Below, one piece after another: positions 8,131 to 15,318 of a stretch of 47,264 nucleotides of DNA. Source of the DNA: Teichococcus aerophilus. GTDB taxonomy: Bacteria > Pseudomonadota > Alphaproteobacteria > Acetobacterales > Acetobacteraceae. How positions within the stretch are numbered: position 1 is the first letter of the stretch; each line of letters starts with the position of its first letter. Made by a program: the position numbers and the translations under genes. The notes beneath the pieces were generated by a model, which did not search any database, was not told the origin of the DNA, and was given only the letters and a program-made list of their open reading frames with translations. The stretch covers positions 1 to 47,264 of the forward strand of contig NZ_JACTVA010000043.1 in the NCBI RefSeq assembly GCF_014490485.1, read 5' to 3'.

Positions 8131-8778
8131 TTACCGCGTCTGGGAGAGCGGCGTGGCGCCACCCTGCCAGGCCAGGCTGTTCCAGGGCCGCCACGGAACG
8201 GCGGTGGCTGCGGGGGCCACGCCCTCGCACACCCCCGGCATCTCCGCCGCCAACAGGCGGCAGATGCCGGTGGAGCGCAGCCCGGCGCGCAGATCCAGCC
8301 GCTCGGTCGTATTGCCCCAGGCCCAGGAGAGCACCAGCGCCACCACCAGCGGCTCGAACGGCGAGCCGGTGCGGCAGAGCGGCAGCGCCCAGGTGCCGCG
8401 CAGAGGCCAGGTCAGCCGCAGCCCACCCGGTGTCAGCAGATCCGCCGCCAAGTGCGACAGGTAGCCCACCACAAGCGGCGAGGTGACACCAACCGGCAGA
8501 TCTTCCCGCAACAACAGGGCGATGCAGGCAATGACGGCGATCAGCGAATGCGTCAGTCCACGATGCCCGAACAGCCGCGAACACAGCCAGGACACCGGCC
8601 AGACGCGCTTGCCCACCCAGGATTTCGGATGGTCGATATCCGGCAGCAGCGCCCCGAATATGGCCAAGCCCAGCGAGACCGGTTCCAGTGCCGGCAGGCC
8701 AAGCCGCGGCGCCGCGACGAACCATGCGGCCGCCCCCAGCGCGATATGCGACCCCGCCATCATCCCGTTTGTTTGCAT
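8131..8778 (-). CDS. YdjM-like membrane-bound metal-dependent hydrolase
   Basis: A 215-residue integral-membrane protein of the YdjM/DUF457 family. The conserved metal-binding clusters are LLPDIDHPKS at about 44-53, FGHRGLTHSL at about 70-79 and YLSHLAADLLTPGG at about 105-118. Hydrophobic segments alternate with these motifs. E. coli YdjM is an SOS-induced inner-membrane protein; the enzymatic reaction of the family is unproven. The start is uncertain: 8778 gives MQTNGMMAG, while ATGs at 8763 or 8760 would begin directly at the usual family N-terminus (MMAGSHIALG). It is convergent with the hydrolase gene, 9 nt apart. The C-terminal ~40 residues look variable. Confidence 0.78.
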   Translation of the reverse strand: MQTNGMMAGSHIALGAAAWFVAAPRLGLPALEPVSLGLAIFGALLPDIDHPKSWVGKRVWPVSWLCSRLFGHRGLTHSLIAVIACIALLLREDLPVGVTSPLVVGYLSHLAADLLTPGGLRLTWPLRGTWALPLCRTGSPFEPLVVALVLSWAWGNTTERLDLRAGLRSTGICRLLAAEMPGVCEGVAPAATAVPWRPWNSLAWQGGATPLSQTR

Positions 8779-8911
8779 CCTGGTGTGCAGGGCTCAAACT
8801 AGGAGTCAGGAATCGTCCCTACAAGACTGATTTAGGGTCATTTTTAGCCTAAGTTCCTGTTAATCCCTCCCATCCCCTCCCGCCCGCCAGGGTTTGGCCT
8901 ATGATGCGGGT

Positions 8912-9598
8912 GTGAACCTGCTGTCTCCCCCCACCGGCCAGCTCGAGATCGAGGTGGTGTTCGACCTGGTCTGCCCCTGGTGCTTCCTCGGCATCCGCCG
9001 GTTGCGCCGCGCGCTCGGCCGGCGGCCGGACATCCGGGCGGAACTGCGCTGGCGCCCCTTCCTGCTGAACCCCGATATCGGCCATGGCGGCGTACAGCGG
9101 CAGGACTACCTGCTGCGCAAGTTCGGTGGGGAGGAGCGCGCCCGCCGCCTGCAGGCCACCATCGTGGAACTCGGCCGGGCCGAAGGCATCGCCTTTCGCT
9201 TCGACCAGCTGCGCCGGGTGCCGCCTTCGGTCGATGCCCACCGCCTGGTGCGCTTCGCCGCCGCGCATGGCACGGCGGAGATCATGGTCGACCTGCTGTT
9301 CGAGGCCCATTTCACCGAGGGCGCCGACCTGGGCGACCACCTGGTGCTGACCCGGCTGGCCGTGGTGGCGGGGCTCGAGCGGGAAGCCGTCTGGCGCTTC
9401 CTGGCCAGTGGGCTGGAGGCCGAGGCCGTACACGCGGAAAACCTGCGCGCCCACCGCCTGGGCATCAACGGCGTGCCCTGCTTCGTTATGTCCAGCCAGC
9501 ACAGCACGGCGGGCGGCCACGCCATCGCCGGCGCTCAGGAGCCGGAAGTGCTGGAGCGGTTGATGGATGTGGCGCTGTCCGAGGCCGCCGAATTCTAG
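8912..9598 (+). CDS. DsbA/FrnE-type thioredoxin-fold oxidoreductase
   Basis: A 228-residue cytoplasmic protein (no signal peptide). FDLVCPWCFLG carries the CPWC redox motif at residues 21-24, an all-helical insertion follows, and GINGVPCFVM near residue 190 supplies the cis-proline loop. This arrangement defines the DsbA-like FrnE / 2-hydroxychromene-2-carboxylate isomerase group. Members act as thiol-disulfide oxidoreductases or glutathione-dependent isomerases; a CxxC favours the redox role. The GTG at 8912 is preferred because it gives the typical short lead to CPWC; a TTG at 8894 is possible and neither has a strong Shine-Dalgarno. It stands alone. Confidence 0.88.
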   Translation: MNLLSPPTGQLEIEVVFDLVCPWCFLGIRRLRRALGRRPDIRAELRWRPFLLNPDIGHGGVQRQDYLLRKFGGEERARRLQATIVELGRAEGIAFRFDQLRRVPPSVDAHRLVRFAAAHGTAEIMVDLLFEAHFTEGADLGDHLVLTRLAVVAGLEREAVWRFLASGLEAEAVHAENLRAHRLGINGVPCFVMSSQHSTAGGHAIAGAQEPEVLERLMDVALSEAAEF

Positions 9599-9894
9599 GC
9601 GGACCTGGCCGTTAGCCGCGGCCACTCCGCTTATTGGCGCTGGATGTCGTCAGCTGCGGCCGCCTGGGGATGGCACCCGTTCCGACAATAACGATTTAGG
9701 CCGCCAGAGTGAGCAGGGTCCGCAACGAGCGGTTCGCTGGGATCATTCCGGCAATCGCGGCGGTATGCGCCGTACATCAGTCGGCGGACGCACGCTCAGG
9801 CTTTAAGCCGGACGGTTTGAGATGGAATCACCGAAAAGCCTGAATTACGCCGTCAACAAGGGCTTAGAGCGCGGGGCGTGAACGCGTCATGCCC
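9599..9894. other. 296-nt convergent intergenic region
   Basis: It lies between two convergent stops, with no believable gene. It contains a degenerate dispersed repeat (9814-9851) and a small palindrome GGCTTTAAGCC at about 9799-9809. Confidence 0.55.
9814..9851 (+). repeat. Degenerate dispersed intergenic repeat, copy A
   Basis: Begins GGTTTGAGATGGAATCACCG and continues through GAAAAGCCTGAATTACGCC. It aligns at roughly 27 of 38 positions, mostly with transition differences, to 26272-26308. Both copies sit in convergent intergenic space, which is typical of short extragenic repeats in GC-rich alphaproteobacteria. Confidence 0.4.
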
Positions 9895-11217
9895 TCAGGC
9901 GAATAACACGCGGTTCCGTCCGCCTGCCTTGGCGTCATACAGCGCCTTGTCCGCCTGCCCCAACACCTCGTCCAGCACCGCATCCTCGCCATTGAGGGTG
10001 ACGCCGCCGATGCTGACATGCACATCCACCTCCGCCATCGGCTCGGCCGCCACCGCCGCGCGCAGCCGCTCGGCGATCGCCGCGCCTTCCTCGGCACTGG
10101 CATAGGGCAGCAGCACGGCGAATTCCTCGCCGCCCAGCCGGGCGATCAGGTCATGATCCCGCATCAGCGCGCGGCAGCGGCGCGCCATGGCCTGCAGCAC
10201 CTTGTCCCCCACCGGGTGGCCGAAACGGTCGTTGATCGACTTGAAATGGTCGATATCCAACATCAGCACCGTCATCGGCCGCCCCTCGCGCCGCAGCCGG
10301 TCGATCAGCGTCTGCCCGGTGGCGGCAAAGCTGCGGCGGTTGGACAGGCCGGTCAGCGGGTCGGTGCCCGCCATGTGCCGCAACTCCTCCTGCGCCTTCC
10401 GCTGGGCGGTGACGTCGTTGAACAGCCAGATCCGCCCATTGGCGCCGTCGCCGAGGATGGGGTGGGTATCGACCTCGAACTGCCGGTCCCCGATCATCCA
10501 GTAGGTGATCAGGTCGTAATCGAGCTGGCCCTGCAACGGCGCGTAGGTCTCCGCCAGCGCGGCGGCATTCAGCGCACCCTCGCGCAGCTGGCGCATGGCG
10601 ATGGCCAGCCGGTCCGCCGGCGTCTCCCCCGCCGGGATGGAGAGCAACGTCGCGGCGGCCTGATTGACCAGCGCCGTGGTGCCGTCGCCCTCCAGAATGA
10701 CGATGGCGCTGCTGACACTCTCGAACAGGTCGTGGAAGCGCTCGCCCAGCAGCCGCCGCTTCATCATCGATCGGCGGGACGTCAGCATCTGGGCGAACAC
10801 CTTGCCCAGCATCGGCACGCCCTGCGCCATGCCATCGCGGAACGGGCAATCGCACTGCCAGGCGGCATTGGCGGAGAACAGGAGCAGGACGCCGCTGCGA
10901 GGTGATTCATCCGTCGGCGCGGGCAGGAACAGCACGTCCCGCGCCGGCCGGCCAAGCGCGGCCAGGATCGTGCTCGGCAGCCGGATCTGGCTGGCGGGCC
11001 GCGCGCCCTTGGACCAGTCGTGTTCCCCCAGCCGCATATTGCTGATGGAGAACGGGAATGGCGGCCGCGACGGGTCAGCCGCCAGCGGCACGGCGATGCC
11101 GTCCTCCCCCGCCTCGAACGCCACGGCGAGGTCGGCGCCGGCGGCCATGCGGGCGAAGCGCGTCAGCGCCAGCAGGCCGTCGTCGTCCAGGGTCGGCGCC
11201 GCGGCCTCGGTCGTCAT
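9895..11217 (-). CDS. PAS-GGDEF diguanylate cyclase, partner of an RsbQ-like hydrolase
   Basis: A 440-residue soluble protein. Residues 1-150 form an uncharacterised N-terminal domain, possibly GAF-like. A PAS-like domain spans about 158-272 (from RFHDLFESVSSAIVILEGDG to GRIWLFNDVTAQRK), then a short linker and a GGDEF domain from 284 (AGTDPLTGLSNRR). The active site is GGEEF at 362-366, with the RxxD inhibitory site RDHD at 353-356 exactly five residues before it, so it is predicted to synthesise c-di-GMP with product inhibition. No transmembrane segment is seen. The ATG at 11217 is 2 nt after the stop of the RsbQ-like hydrolase gene, so the two are translated from one transcript. In Bacillus, RsbQ works with the PAS domain of RsbP; here the PAS output is a cyclase instead of a phosphatase. 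Confidence 0.9.
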   Translation of the reverse strand: MTTEAAAPTLDDDGLLALTRFARMAAGADLAVAFEAGEDGIAVPLAADPSRPPFPFSISNMRLGEHDWSKGARPASQIRLPSTILAALGRPARDVLFLPAPTDESPRSGVLLLFSANAAWQCDCPFRDGMAQGVPMLGKVFAQMLTSRRSMMKRRLLGERFHDLFESVSSAIVILEGDGTTALVNQAAATLLSIPAGETPADRLAIAMRQLREGALNAAALAETYAPLQGQLDYDLITYWMIGDRQFEVDTHPILGDGANGRIWLFNDVTAQRKAQEELRHMAGTDPLTGLSNRRSFAATGQTLIDRLRREGRPMTVLMLDIDHFKSINDRFGHPVGDKVLQAMARRCRALMRDHDLIARLGGEEFAVLLPYASAEEGAAIAERLRAAVAAEPMAEVDVHVSIGGVTLNGEDAVLDEVLGQADKALYDAKAGGRNRVLFA

Positions 11218-11219
11218 CC

Positions 11220-12029
11220 TCAGGCCTGGGCCGGGGCGTTGACCAGCCGGTGTTCCAGCACGCGGATCACCTCATCCGGCGCGGTCATGTGCGGCAGGTG
11301 GCCGACGGCGTCGATCACGTCCAGCACCGCGCCGTCGATATGGTCGCGCAGCCATTCGGCCACCTGGACGGGCACCGCCATGTCCTGCCGGGTCTGGATC
11401 AGGAAGGTCGGGCTTTCCAGCCGGGCGGCGACCTCCCGCATATCGGACTGGAAGATGGTGCGGCTGATGGCCAGGGCGATATCCGGCCGCATCAGGAACA
11501 GGGTGCGGCAGAACTCGTGCACGGCGGGGTGGTTGGAAACGCCGACCACGGCCGGCGCGAAGCCGGCGCCCCAGGCCTGGAAGTTCGCCGCCATGCCGTC
11601 ATGCAGGCCGTTGAGGTCCGATTGCTCGAAGCCCCCGGCGTAGCCTGGCGCGTTCAGGTAGCGGGGCGAGGCACCGATCATCACCAGCTGGCGGAAGGGT
11701 TCCGGCCGCGCCACCGCCGCCGCCGCACCGATCATGCCGCTGACGGAGTGGCTGACATAGGCGCAGTCCTCGATCCCCAGCTCATCCAGGATGTCGAGCA
11801 AATCGTCCGCGAAGCCGAAGAGCGAGTCATGCTTCCGGGGGTCGTAGCTGCTGGCGCCCAACGGCCCGCAGCCCGCGAGGTCGAAGGACACCACCCGGAA
11901 CCGGGCGTCCAGCCACGGGCGGATGCCGTCCCACGCCGTCTGATCAGTACCGAAGCCGTGGGAGAGGATGACCGTACGCGAGCCCTGGCCGGTGATACGG
12001 CCATTGAGGGCCTGGAATCGCTGAGACAA
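11220..12029 (-). CDS. RsbQ-like alpha/beta hydrolase
   Basis: A 269-residue hydrolase with the full length and motif layout of Bacillus RsbQ: SHGFGTDQTAWDGIRPWL (oxyanion loop, 23-40), nucleophile elbow SHSVSG with Ser95, Asp216 (TRQDMAVP) and His244 (VGHLPHM). The spacing of the triad is nearly that of RsbQ (Ser96, Asp219, His247, from memory). RsbQ is the required partner of the PAS phosphatase RsbP in energy-stress signalling, and plant D14 and KAI2 hormone receptors belong to the same family. It is the first gene of a two-gene operon with the PAS-GGDEF protein, so the likely role is to bind or hydrolyse a small hydrophobic ligand and pass a signal to the PAS domain. The catabolic alternative (simple esterase) is less likely given the partner. 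Confidence 0.88.
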   Translation of the reverse strand: MSQRFQALNGRITGQGSRTVILSHGFGTDQTAWDGIRPWLDARFRVVSFDLAGCGPLGASSYDPRKHDSLFGFADDLLDILDELGIEDCAYVSHSVSGMIGAAAAVARPEPFRQLVMIGASPRYLNAPGYAGGFEQSDLNGLHDGMAANFQAWGAGFAPAVVGVSNHPAVHEFCRTLFLMRPDIALAISRTIFQSDMREVAARLESPTFLIQTRQDMAVPVQVAEWLRDHIDGAVLDVIDAVGHLPHMTAPDEVIRVLEHRLVNAPAQA

Positions 12030-12208
12030 GATCGGCTCCGTGCTTGGGCTTAGCCTTCATGCCGCATCGCACCCAGCGGTTCCACACCTGATGCAGGTGA
12101 CAGGTGAAGCTGGGACGTGTCGGCAAACTTAACAGTCGGAAGCCTGTGCCCAAACCCTGGCCCGATCACCTTCCGTTCAGGTGCGGACCGCGAACCCTCC
12201 GTCGAAAG

Positions 12209-12242
12209 GCTGCCCTGACCGCCGCGTCGCGGCCAGGGCAGC
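12209..12242 (-). terminator. Hairpin terminator of the TTT-dehydratase operon
   Basis: The 9-bp stem GCTGCCCTG/CAGGGCAGC encloses a second 5-bp stem GCCGC-GTC-GCGGC. It starts 4 nt past the stop at 12247; the minus strand then reads CCTTTCG, a very short T-run. It is a strong structure and a likely terminator. Confidence 0.6.
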
Positions 12243-12246
12243 GCCG

Positions 12247-13452
12247 TCAGCTCAGCTTGCTCTCCCGGGACACGGCGTCCTCCCGCAGCCACAGCGCCGG
12301 CTGCAACTGGGTGCCGAGGCCGGGGCCCATCGGCGCCTGCACCAGCCCGCCTTCGATCAGCGGCAACTGCGTCACCAGCTCCTGGTACCACGTCGCCAGG
12401 GTGGCGCGGACCACTTCCTGGAAGATCGCGGTGGAGGCATGCAGCGCCAGATGCAGCCCGGCCATCAGCGTCACCGGGCCGGTGCAGTCATGCGGCGCCA
12501 GCGGCTTGGCGTAGCTTTCCGCCAGGGCGGCGATCTTGCGCCCTTCCGTCAGCCCGCCGCACCAGGCGAGGTCCAGCATCACCACGTCGATGGCGTCGGC
12601 GGCCAGCAGGTCCCGGAACGGCACGGTGCCGGCCAGCGTCTCGCTGCCGCAGATGGGCGTGCGGGTCTGGCGGCGCAGGTCGGCCAGGGCGCGGGCGTCG
12701 TCCATCTTGTTCAGCGGGTCCTCCGCCCAGAACACTCCGTAATCCTCCAGCGCGCGGCAGATGCGGGTGGCGGCGTGGGTGCCCCACAGGCTGTGCAGCT
12801 CGCACATGATCTCGATGCGGTCACCGACGGCGGCGCGGACCTTGCGGAACGGCTCCAGCCCCGCCTTCAGGTCCTGCAACGAGATCATGTGGCCGTTGGA
12901 GGCGGTTGCGTAGACGTCGAAGGGCCAGATCTTCATGGCGCGATAGCCTTCGGACAGCAGGCTCTCGGCCAGCCCGCCGGCATCGCGCATGAAGGCGACC
13001 TGGTCGTCATAGGGCCCGATCGCCTGGTCCCCGGCCCCGATGCTGCGCCGCCAGGTGCCGCCGCTGTTGTAGGAGTAGCCGGCACAGGTGTTGTAGGCCG
13101 GCACGGTCAGGCGGGAGGCACCACCCAACGCCTCATGCACCGGAATGCCCTGGCGCTGGCCCGCCAGGTCCCACAGCGCGATATCCACCGCGCTGGCCGC
13201 CCGTACCTCGGCGCTGGCGCTGTGGAAGCCGATATAGGGCGTCATCAACTGGCGGGAGATCGCCTCGATCCGCCGCGCATCCTTGCCCAGCAGCGCGGGC
13301 GCCACCTGCTCATGGATGACGGCCTCCACCGCCTGGGCGCCGCGGAAGCTCTCCCCCAGGCCGACCAGCCCATCCTCGGTCTCGATCTCCACCCAGATCA
13401 GGTTGGGGCGTTCGGCGATACGCAGGGTACGCAGGCGCTTAACGTTAGACAT
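12247..13452 (-). CDS. Mandelate racemase/muconate lactonizing enzyme family protein, probable sugar-acid dehydratase
   Basis: A 401-residue enolase-superfamily enzyme. The capping domain is followed by a TIM barrel with Mg2+ ligands Glu218 (MCELHSLW), Glu244 (FWAEDPL) and Glu271 (CGSETLAG), and His321 (APHDCTGP) in the position of a general base. Such enzymes abstract a proton alpha to a carboxylate. Glu-Glu-Glu ligands with a histidine base are typical of the galactonate/mannonate dehydratase branch, but the exact substrate is not deducible; MKIWPFD replaces the usual KxK segment. Six nt separate it from the upstream TTT binding protein, and a GntR/FCD regulator is divergent, so it is part of a small carboxylate uptake and breakdown unit. 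Confidence 0.85.
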   Translation of the reverse strand: MSNVKRLRTLRIAERPNLIWVEIETEDGLVGLGESFRGAQAVEAVIHEQVAPALLGKDARRIEAISRQLMTPYIGFHSASAEVRAASAVDIALWDLAGQRQGIPVHEALGGASRLTVPAYNTCAGYSYNSGGTWRRSIGAGDQAIGPYDDQVAFMRDAGGLAESLLSEGYRAMKIWPFDVYATASNGHMISLQDLKAGLEPFRKVRAAVGDRIEIMCELHSLWGTHAATRICRALEDYGVFWAEDPLNKMDDARALADLRRQTRTPICGSETLAGTVPFRDLLAADAIDVVMLDLAWCGGLTEGRKIAALAESYAKPLAPHDCTGPVTLMAGLHLALHASTAIFQEVVRATLATWYQELVTQLPLIEGGLVQAPMGPGLGTQLQPALWLREDAVSRESKLS

Positions 13453-13458
13453 GGGACC

Positions 13459-14451
13459 TCACTCGGCACTGATCTTGTTGGTGCGGATGACCTCGCCCCA
13501 CCGGGCGGTCTCGTTCCTCACCTGCTCGCCCATCCGCTCCGGCGGCCCACCCACCGGGTTCACCGAGGCCTCGCGCAGCCGCTGCTGGATCACCGGGTCC
13601 GCCAGCGCCTTGTTGAAGGCGGCATTGAGCTGGGCGATGACGGCGGGCGGCGTCTGCACCGGCGCCAGGAAGCCGAACCAGCTTTCGATGACAATGCCCG
13701 GCACGCCGGCCTCGGCGAAAGTCGGCACGTCGGGCAGCTCCGCCAGGCGGGCGGCGGCGGCCACGGCCACCGGGCGCACCGCGCCGGCGCGGATATGCGG
13801 CAGGATGGACGGCAGGTTGTCGAAGAACACGTCGATGCGGTTGCCGATCAGGTCGGTGATGGCCGGGCCGCTGCCACGATACGGCACATGCACCCAGCGC
13901 AGCCCCAACTGGCCCCGCAGCATCTCCGGCGTCAGGTGGTTGGAGGCGCCGACGCCGGAGGAACCGAAGCTCAACCCTTCCGGCTTGCGGGCCAGGGCGA
14001 TTACCTCGGCCAGGTTCTGCGCCGGCAGCCCGGGGCGCACCACCATGACGTTCTGCACCGCGCCGGTCATGATCACCGGCGCGAAGTCTCGTGCCAGGTC
14101 GTAGCCGGGGTTGCTGTAGAGGGACGGGTTGGCGCCGCAGGTGCCGATGGTGCATTGCACGATCGTGGTGCCATCCGGCTGCGCCCGCGCCACTTCCGCC
14201 GTGCCGATATTGCCGGAGGCACCGGTCTTGTTCTCGATCACCACGCCGGCGGGCAGATAGGCGGCGGCGCCATTGCCGACCACGCGGGCGACCAGGTCAC
14301 TGGTACCACCAGGCGGGAACGGCACGACGATGCGGACAGGACGGTTGGGCAGCTGGGCCAGCGCCGGCAGCGAAGTGGCCAGGCAGACGGCCGAGACGAT
14401 GGCCGGCGCGAGCAGGCGGGCGAGAAGCCGCGCCCGGGAAACAGCATGCAC
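13459..14451 (-). CDS. Tripartite tricarboxylate (TTT/Bug) solute-binding protein
   Basis: A 330-residue periplasmic binding protein. The signal peptide ends ALAQ at about residue 33, then the Bug hallmark PNRPVRIVVPFPPGGTSD at 35-52. Bug proteins bind carboxylates for TctAB-type transporters or act as orphan receptors. The GTG at 14451 is chosen over the ATG 17 codons upstream because AAGGAGG lies 5 nt before it. No tctA or tctB is nearby, which is common for Bug paralogues. It is the first gene of a two-gene operon with the enolase-superfamily enzyme, whose substrate is probably its ligand. Confidence 0.9.
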   Translation of the reverse strand: MHAVSRARLLARLLAPAIVSAVCLATSLPALAQLPNRPVRIVVPFPPGGTSDLVARVVGNGAAAYLPAGVVIENKTGASGNIGTAEVARAQPDGTTIVQCTIGTCGANPSLYSNPGYDLARDFAPVIMTGAVQNVMVVRPGLPAQNLAEVIALARKPEGLSFGSSGVGASNHLTPEMLRGQLGLRWVHVPYRGSGPAITDLIGNRIDVFFDNLPSILPHIRAGAVRPVAVAAAARLAELPDVPTFAEAGVPGIVIESWFGFLAPVQTPPAVIAQLNAAFNKALADPVIQQRLREASVNPVGGPPERMGEQVRNETARWGEVIRTNKISAE

Positions 14452-14556
14452 GATGTCCTCCTTCCCCTCTGAGGGGGTTGCTGGCGCGCAGAACGCCCGC
14501 AAATCGGAAGGCTGTCAAACAGCTTTGCCAGATAACGGCCTCATGCGCCCCATTTT

Positions 14557-14580
14557 CTGACAGATTTTACATCTTGTCAG
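14557..14580. promoter_or_regulatory. Candidate GntR operator between divergent genes
   Basis: Inverted repeat CTGACA-N12-TGTCAG, extending imperfectly inward (GAT...ATC), located 28 nt before the GntR start and 105 nt from the TTT gene start. Placement fits autoregulation and control of the divergent operon by the GntR/FCD protein. The core does not match the short TNGTNNNACNA motif common in that family. Confidence 0.45.
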
Positions 14581-14608
14581 GTCTTCGGCTGCGGGCGACC
14601 TTGCGCGC

Positions 14609-15304
14609 ATGACCGCCCCCTCACCTCAAGCCCTCAGCGATACCGTGCGCGCCCAGTTGCTGGACCTGTTAGCCTCCGGTGCCTTCTCGGCCGGGGAGCG
14701 GCTGCCGGCGGAGAACAGCCTGGCGCAGCGCTTCTCCGTCTCCCGCCCCGTCATCCGGCAGGCGCTGGCGCAGTTGCGGGCGGAGGGACGGATCGAGACC
14801 CGCAAGGGCTCCGGCACCGTCGCAGTGCGGGCCAGCAGTGCCGAGCCGGTCGCCGGCCTGTCCTACGGCCCGCTGGGCAGCATCGCCGACGTACGGGCCT
14901 TCCTGGAATTCCGCTATGCACTGGAAGGCGAGATGGCGGCCCGCGCCGCCGAGCTGTGCGAGCCGGACGCCATCGCCGCACTGCGTGCCGCCATGCTGCG
15001 GATGGAGGCGGACCTCGACAGCGGCTTCCGCCCCACCGAGGCCGATGTGCAGTTCCACCTGATGGTGGCGCGGGCCGCCGGCAACCGCTTCTACGCCGCG
15101 ACGGTGGAGGCACTGGCGGAACAGATGCGCTTCAGCATCCGCCTGACCGGCGAGCTCTCCGGGCAGGAGCCGCCGGAGCGGCTGGGCCGCATCCGGCGGG
15201 AGCATTCCGCCATTCTGGAGGCCATCGCCGCCGGCCAGCCGCAGGCGGCGCGGGACGCCATGCGCCTGCACCTGCGTGGCGGCATCACCCGCCTTTTCGG
15301 CTAA
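14609..15304 (+). CDS. GntR-family transcriptional regulator (FadR/FCD subgroup)
   Basis: A 231-residue regulator. The winged helix-turn-helix is at about 8-75 (LPAENSLAQRFSVSRPVIRQ, then a beta wing GRIETRKGSGTVA), followed by an all-helical FCD domain from about 92 (FLEFRYALEGEMAARAAE, then DVQFHLMVARAAGN and RREHSAILEAI). The Asp/His set in the FCD part matches the metal-dependent ligand site of organic-acid sensing members. It is divergent from the TTT-dehydratase pair and most likely represses it until a carboxylate ligand binds. It ends 14 nt from the convergent mfd stop. The Shine-Dalgarno is poor. Confidence 0.92.
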   Translation: MTAPSPQALSDTVRAQLLDLLASGAFSAGERLPAENSLAQRFSVSRPVIRQALAQLRAEGRIETRKGSGTVAVRASSAEPVAGLSYGPLGSIADVRAFLEFRYALEGEMAARAAELCEPDAIAALRAAMLRMEADLDSGFRPTEADVQFHLMVARAAGNRFYAATVEALAEQMRFSIRLTGELSGQEPPERLGRIRREHSAILEAIAAGQPQAARDAMRLHLRGGITRLFG

Positions 15305-15318
15305 GTGTCCGGCGCAGC

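Noticed and set aside
12181..14472. A 763-codon plus-strand open frame across the dehydratase and TTT genes.
   Set aside because: Antisense to two recognisable genes with good starts; its translation is His/Arg/Gly-rich without motifs.
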